Shown: positions 61,070 to 64,000 of the stretch, in pieces
How the letters are laid out: the number at the start of each line of letters is the position of its first letter
Position numbering within the stretch: position 1 is the stretch's first letter
Assembly (NCBI GenBank): GCA_907163375.1
Contig: CAJQUW010005362.1
Coordinates: 806,001-870,000, forward strand
Length of the DNA: 64,000 nt
Source: Prostheceraeus crozeri
Lineage: Eukaryota; Platyhelminthes; Polycladida; Euryleptidae
Direction: 5' to 3'
The notes under the pieces: model-generated
Database searches by the model: none
Seen by the model: only the letters and a program-made list of their open reading frames with translations
What the model was told of the DNA's origin: nothing
Translations under genes and position numbers: made by a program

Positions 61070-62347
61070 ATGGAGTGTAAAACTTCCGGTTTTTGTTTGT
61101 TCGATCAACAAGCCATACAGACAGATATTCTTAGTTCAAGTATTGTAGATTATCATCCTCGAACAGCTGAGAATGCTGGCCCCATTGAATTTGTTATTCC
61201 TGGTGGTAGTGATGACTACATAGATTTGAGTTATGCGATGCTTGATTTGAGGTTTAGAATTCAGCAAGCAGATGGAACTGCTATTGACGATGCACATAAA
61301 GTTGGACTGAACAATTTACCATTGACTACATTACTTCGTGATGTTTCTCTAACGATTGGAGAGCAGCAAGTGGAAGGTGGTCAAAGCGATTATCCCTATA
61401 AATCATATTTCAATCATGTATCACAGTTTCATCCAGCAGCACAAAAAAGTCATATGGAAGCCATGGGATGGTACAGAGATGAAGCAGGAAAATTTGATGT
61501 TGAAACAAACAGTGGCTTTGTAAAGCGATCTGCTATGATTAAAGATAGTAGAGTATGTCAGCTATATGGTCCGCTGAATTTAGACTTCTTTAGACAGTCA
61601 AAGTTTTTACTGTGTAATACCAGCATGCGACTCAAGCTGACATTGAATAAGCCTGAATTTGCGCTGAATGCATTTGCTAAAGTTGACAATTTTAGAATTC
61701 ATGTGGAAGATATTGCACTTTACATTCGTCGAGTAGTACCGAATCCAAGTGTCATTAGAGGGCATGCTGAAGGCCTTAACCGCCAAAATGCCATTTACCC
61801 CATTCAGCATACAAAGCTTCTCACCTTTACAATTCCGAAAGATCAAAAGAGTTTCATGAAAGATGGCCTCTTTCCATCGGAAGCACCGAAGCTCCTCATG
61901 GTGGCAATGGTTGAAAATGATGCATTTAATGGTAATATAAAGAAGAATCCTTTCAATTTTAAACACAATCAGTTAAGTGAAATTGCTTTACGTGTAAATG
62001 GTGTGAGTCATCCTGGTCCACCCTACAAACCAGATTTTGCTTCAGATCAATTTATGCGCAGTTATGTTGATTTTATGGATGTTTTTGGCTTTTACAATAC
62101 GGATGACACCAACGGACTGACTATGAAAGAGTTTAAGAGTGGATATACTATTTATGCATTTGATTTGACTGCTGACAGCGATATTAGTGCACCCTATCGT
62201 CAAGCGAACGTGCCTCATAATATTCGTTTGGATTTGACGTTCAAAAGAACACTACCTGAGACGATCAATGTATTAATTTATGCAGTCTTCGATTCAAATA
62301 TTGAAATTACAAAGTATCGTGACGTGATTCTTCAGTATAATCGTTAA
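61070..62347 (+). CDS. Major capsid protein (double jelly-roll)
   Basis: The 425-residue protein carries the Polinton capsid hallmarks. It has GPIEFVIPGGSDDYIDLSYA (about residues 36-55) at the first strands, LRDVSLTIGEQQVEG at about 88-102, and YPYKSYFNHV. A late KKNPFNFKHNQLSEIALRVN segment (about 290-309) follows, and the end is FDSNIEITKYRDVILQYN. These features match the capsid proteins seen in animal Polintons and adintoviruses, including the family of the C. elegans protein F54H12.2, which adopt a double jelly-roll fold and form icosahedral shells. No internal stops. The protease start overlaps its stop as TAATG at 62345-62349. Confidence 0.92.
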   Translation: MECKTSGFCLFDQQAIQTDILSSSIVDYHPRTAENAGPIEFVIPGGSDDYIDLSYAMLDLRFRIQQADGTAIDDAHKVGLNNLPLTTLLRDVSLTIGEQQVEGGQSDYPYKSYFNHVSQFHPAAQKSHMEAMGWYRDEAGKFDVETNSGFVKRSAMIKDSRVCQLYGPLNLDFFRQSKFLLCNTSMRLKLTLNKPEFALNAFAKVDNFRIHVEDIALYIRRVVPNPSVIRGHAEGLNRQNAIYPIQHTKLLTFTIPKDQKSFMKDGLFPSEAPKLLMVAMVENDAFNGNIKKNPFNFKHNQLSEIALRVNGVSHPGPPYKPDFASDQFMRSYVDFMDVFGFYNTDDTNGLTMKEFKSGYTIYAFDLTADSDISAPYRQANVPHNIRLDLTFKRTLPETINVLIYAVFDSNIEITKYRDVILQYNR

Positions 62348-62808
62348 TGAGTTGGTTGACTGCTGACGATATTAAGACTAAAGTGCAGCGTAATGCAGAC
62401 GAAGCGACGTTGAAAGCTTTCGATAATGTCTATTCACTCGATACCTTACCACCTGCAGTAAATCACTATCCCATCTTTATTGTGCTAAACACTCATTCAC
62501 AGAATTTAGGCGGTGAGCATTGGAAAGCGATCTTTATTGGAGAAGACCGACGTGGTGAACTATTTGACTCTCTTGCTCAACCTCCAAATATACCAACACA
62601 GCAGTGGTTGAGAAAACATACGCGTCAATATCAGCGAAATGAACGCATACTACAACATCCACTTTCATCAACGTGTGGTGCTTTTGTACTGTACTTCATC
62701 TTAAAACGTTTACATGTATCTCGATTTGCATCTATTATTCAAAACTTTTCATGTAATCCATCCTCTAATGAAAAAATGATTTGTAAGTTCTATCATGATT
62801 TGAAATAA
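62347..62808 (+). CDS. Adenain-like cysteine protease
   Basis: The 153-residue protein has the adenovirus protease catalytic set in order: H58 in GGEHWKAIFI, D74 in GELFDSLA, Q103 in LQHPLSS, and C110 in STCGAFVLYF. The seven-residue spacing of Gln to Cys is the same as in adenain. It should process capsid and core precursors during particle maturation. Its ATG overlaps the capsid stop by one base, and its own stop codon sits inside the AATAAA signal at 62804-62809. Confidence 0.93.
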   Translation: MSWLTADDIKTKVQRNADEATLKAFDNVYSLDTLPPAVNHYPIFIVLNTHSQNLGGEHWKAIFIGEDRRGELFDSLAQPPNIPTQQWLRKHTRQYQRNERILQHPLSSTCGAFVLYFILKRLHVSRFASIIQNFSCNPSSNEKMICKFYHDLK

Positions 62809-62809
62809 A
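62804..62809 (+). terminator. Poly(A) signal overlapping the protease stop codon
   Basis: AATAAA includes the TAA stop at 62806-62808. It ends the plus-strand gene string 26 bp before the stop codon of the convergent minus-strand gene. Confidence 0.7.
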
Positions 62810-62834
62810 AACATCATGTTGGAAAAAATTGTTT

Positions 62835-62840
62835 TTTATT
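62835..62840 (-). terminator. Poly(A) signal overlapping the TBP-like stop codon
   Basis: On the minus strand AATAAA spans 62840-62835 and contains the TAA stop (62838-62836). It mirrors the arrangement at the end of the protease gene, giving a very compact convergent pair. Confidence 0.7.
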
Positions 62841-63381
62841 TTACAATCCGCTGGGTACGTACATACTCAATGAGATAGTCTAGGATCATATTTGCTTGTT
62901 CATGAGATTTTAGTCCAGTAATGATCACTTTACTATTATGAAAGATTGCCACATGCACAGGCAACCAACAACTAATGAGAGCTGCAGGAAAAAGTTCGGG
63001 TTCATAACACAAACTGTAACTGCTGGTACGAATCTTCAAAAATGATAGACTGTCACTCAATTGAGTAGAGATCACCATATTGTCCACAGTCAGATTCGAC
63101 ATCACACACCTCTCCCTCTTCCATATCCGACGTAGTAGTCTTTGTAGCTCTAAGCGCATTGACTGCGCCGATGAATGAGAAAGGGCGCCGAGAATCTGTA
63201 CAGTCCCATTTGGGAAGAGTTGAAGATTCCGTGAATTGTTCATCTTCACCACTAACATTTGAGGACGGCCCGGGTAATACTTGCTGTTTGGAAGCTGTTG
63301 GCGTAATGTTGTGAGATCGATTTTGGTGTAGAGTCTGAAGCGACGGAGAATGTTGACGATGGTGTAGCGATGGCGCTTCAT
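62836..63381 (-). CDS. TATA-binding-protein (TBP) homologue carried by the Polinton
   Basis: The 181-residue protein from the ATG at 63381 aligns by eye with the whole conserved core of TBP (about 180 residues). Repeat 1, residues 7-86: YTIVNILRRFRLYTKIDLTT corresponds to NIVSTVNLGCKLDLKTI, KYYPGRPQMLVVKM to EYNPKRFAAVIMRI, and LFPNGTVQILGALS to IFSSGKMVCTGAKS. Repeat 2, residues 98-175: LTVDNMVIST corresponds to KIQNMVGSCD, the nearly invariant YEPELFP is present at 126-132, and VAIFHNSKVIITGLKSHEQA corresponds to [20 protein letters not shown]. F56, F131 and F147 fall where TBP uses DNA-intercalating phenylalanines. It should bind promoter DNA and recruit initiation factors for RNA polymerase II. 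A frame extension upstream to 63525 overlaps the PC4-like gene and is probably untranslated. It converges on the protease with a 27-bp spacer. Confidence 0.85.
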   Translation of the reverse strand: MKRHRYTIVNILRRFRLYTKIDLTTLRQQLPNSKYYPGRPQMLVVKMNNSRNLQLFPNGTVQILGALSHSSAQSMRLELQRLLRRIWKRERCVMSNLTVDNMVISTQLSDSLSFLKIRTSSYSLCYEPELFPAALISCWLPVHVAIFHNSKVIITGLKSHEQANMILDYLIEYVRTQRIVK

Positions 63382-63703
63382 GATGAAAGAATGAGTAAAT
63401 TGAGCGATGTACCTTCCTTTTATACTTTTCCCAACTACCTTGATGAAATGTGAAGTTAGTATGAAGTTGGGAATGATAGAGTTGAATTCGCCGATTGTTG
63501 ACGCGCAGCCAGATGCGATTTCCAATACGTGAATGTCTTTTCATATAGAAGTATTTCAAGTCCTTCATGATATGATGTAGAGATTGAAAATGACGATAAG
63601 ATAAAGCAAACTCTCTTCTCACATTTCCAGTTGAATCTTTGAAATAGACGTTTCGATCATGATCCGTTTCAATACGTTGTAGGGAATCTAATTTCCAACT
63701 CAT
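63053..63703 (-). CDS. PC4-like transcription coactivator or ssDNA-binding protein, copy 1
   Basis: The 216-codon frame begins MSWKLDSLQRIETDHDRNVY. Residues 19-50 (NVYFKDSTGNVRREFALSYR then HFQSLHHIMKDL) follow the PC4/Sub1 pattern of an IREYW-type strand, a turn, KpgRKGIsLn.eqW..Lk. Residues 61-105 (NRIWLRVNNRRIQLYHSQLH then TNFTFHQGSWEKYKRKVHRS) look like a second unit of the same fold. The similarity ends at about residue 108, exactly where the TBP-like gene starts in another frame; the remaining 108 codons overlap that gene and end in an acidic stretch (DMEEGEVCDVESDCG). PC4 proteins bind single-stranded DNA and help assemble polymerase II initiation complexes. The fold assignment is by pattern only. 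Confidence 0.6.
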   Translation of the reverse strand: MSWKLDSLQRIETDHDRNVYFKDSTGNVRREFALSYRHFQSLHHIMKDLKYFYMKRHSRIGNRIWLRVNNRRIQLYHSQLHTNFTFHQGSWEKYKRKVHRSIYSFFHHEAPSLHHRQHSPSLQTLHQNRSHNITPTASKQQVLPGPSSNVSGEDEQFTESSTLPKWDCTDSRRPFSFIGAVNALRATKTTTSDMEEGEVCDVESDCGQYGDLYSIE

Positions 63704-63725
63704 GGTGCGTGGTAATCATATCTGA

Positions 63726-64000
63726 TTAAGATTTGCATAGTAGGGCGATGAACTCACGACGAATAAATGTCATGATGGAGCGATGTATGTATCTTCTATA
63801 CTTCTCCCAATTGTATTTGCGAAATGAGAAACAGTTTGCGGAATGAGAATGGTAGATTTGAATTTCATTTCTGTAATGTTGAAGCCAAACTTGATCACCC
63901 AAGGAGATGAATCTTAATGTTTCAAAATATTCCAAATCCCTCATGATATCATTGAGGTTGACAAATTGTCGCCATGTTAATGTAATTCCTCTTGATGTAT
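63726..64000 (-). CDS. PC4-like protein, copy 2 (runs off the window)
   Basis: This frame is open from the window edge to the stop at 63726. Its visible part starts with SRGITLTWRQFVNLNDIMRD, a good match to the RKGIsLnpeqWsqLkeqI motif of PC4. It continues GDQVWLQHYRNEIQIYHSHS and YNWEKYRRYIHRSIMTFIRR. The second half is clearly homologous to residues 45-108 of copy 1: IMRDLEYF versus IMKDLKYF, and WEKYRRYIHRSI versus WEKYKRKVHRSI. The two genes are tandem duplicates 22 bp apart. The start lies beyond 64000. Confidence 0.65.
   Translation of the reverse strand, partial: TSRGITLTWRQFVNLNDIMRDLEYFETLRFISLGDQVWLQHYRNEIQIYHSHSANCFSFRKYNWEKYRRYIHRSIMTFIRREFIALLCKS

Larger units (their letters stand above)
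53520..64000 (+). mobile_element. Polinton (Maverick), left and central part, running off the right edge
   Basis: This is a virus-like DNA transposon identified by its gene set: chromodomain DDE integrase (59349-60569), FtsK/A32-type packaging ATPase (57995-58612), double jelly-roll major capsid protein (61070-62347) and adenain-type cysteine protease (62347-62808). The left end is placed near 53520 because the C-rich repeat region starts there and Polinton ends often begin with AG, but the terminal inverted repeat cannot be confirmed without the right end. The visible part looks nearly whole, with about one apparent break, so the copy is probably young. Unusual cargo includes a TBP homologue, two PC4-like genes, RING proteins and an exonuclease-like protein. 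The protein-primed DNA polymerase is not in view and may lie to the right of the window. Confidence 0.93.

Noticed and set aside
61607-61966. 119-codon frame antisense to the capsid gene
   Set aside because: Shadow of the capsid coding sequence with no motif of its own.
1-64000. LTR retrotransposon or retrovirus copies
   Set aside because: No paired long terminal repeats, gag, or retroviral-type protease and RT were seen; the only retroviral-type integrase is that of the Polinton.

Overview
The window is non-coding, AT-rich eukaryotic DNA, most likely from a marine invertebrate. I lean towards an echinoderm or a related deuterostome because of the many AGGCCTA-type octamers, the ACATGCATG-rich spacers and the mix of transposons; this is an inference and no host gene was found to confirm it. 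No rRNA, tRNA or CRISPR array was seen. I could not identify any host protein-coding exon with confidence.

From 1 to about 53.2 kb the window is a graveyard of mobile elements in unannotated intergenic or intronic sequence. It holds a hAT-type non-autonomous element (3755-4720), a Penelope-type inverted-repeat element with hammerhead-like cores (9369-9747), and a large fold-back repeat split by a piggyBac-like element (about 10076-12493). There are LINE reverse-transcriptase fragments (2.4-3.2, 16.3-17.7, 34.0-34.5, 37.4-37.9 and 40.6-41.0 kb), one of them split by a piggyBac-type MITE. One almost full-length CR1/L2-like LINE lies at 28.55-32.85 kb; it has ORF1 and ORF2, carries a second, related LINE tail inserted in ORF2, and ends in a (TC)n tract. 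The rest are a Penelope GIY-YIG fragment (40.1-40.6 kb), a possible pogo/Tigger remnant (36.4 kb) and two Tc1/mariner copies (44.8 and 52.0-53.2 kb).

From about 53.5 kb to the right edge lies the left and central part of a Polinton (Maverick), which continues beyond the window. It starts with a C-rich tandem-repeat region and a TATA box. A plus-strand gene string follows: an unknown early-type protein with an apparent leader intron, a small RING-like protein, a DEDDh-exonuclease-like protein, an unknown conserved protein, a membrane RING protein, a basic protein with a hydrophobic tail, the packaging ATPase, an ATPase-linked structural protein, a Cys-rich protein, the chromodomain integrase, a basic core-like region, the major capsid protein and the adenain-like protease. 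Converging on these from the minus strand are genes that look like transcription factors: a complete two-repeat TATA-binding-protein homologue and two tandem copies of a PC4-like protein. The visible part looks nearly whole, with about one apparent break, so the copy is probably young. The DNA polymerase expected in a Polinton is not in the window and may lie beyond the right edge.

The most notable result is this TBP plus PC4-like gene pair inside a Polinton. It suggests that the element supplies part of its own promoter-recognition machinery, separately from the capsid, packaging and integration genes. I do not know of a described Polinton with this set, but I could not search.
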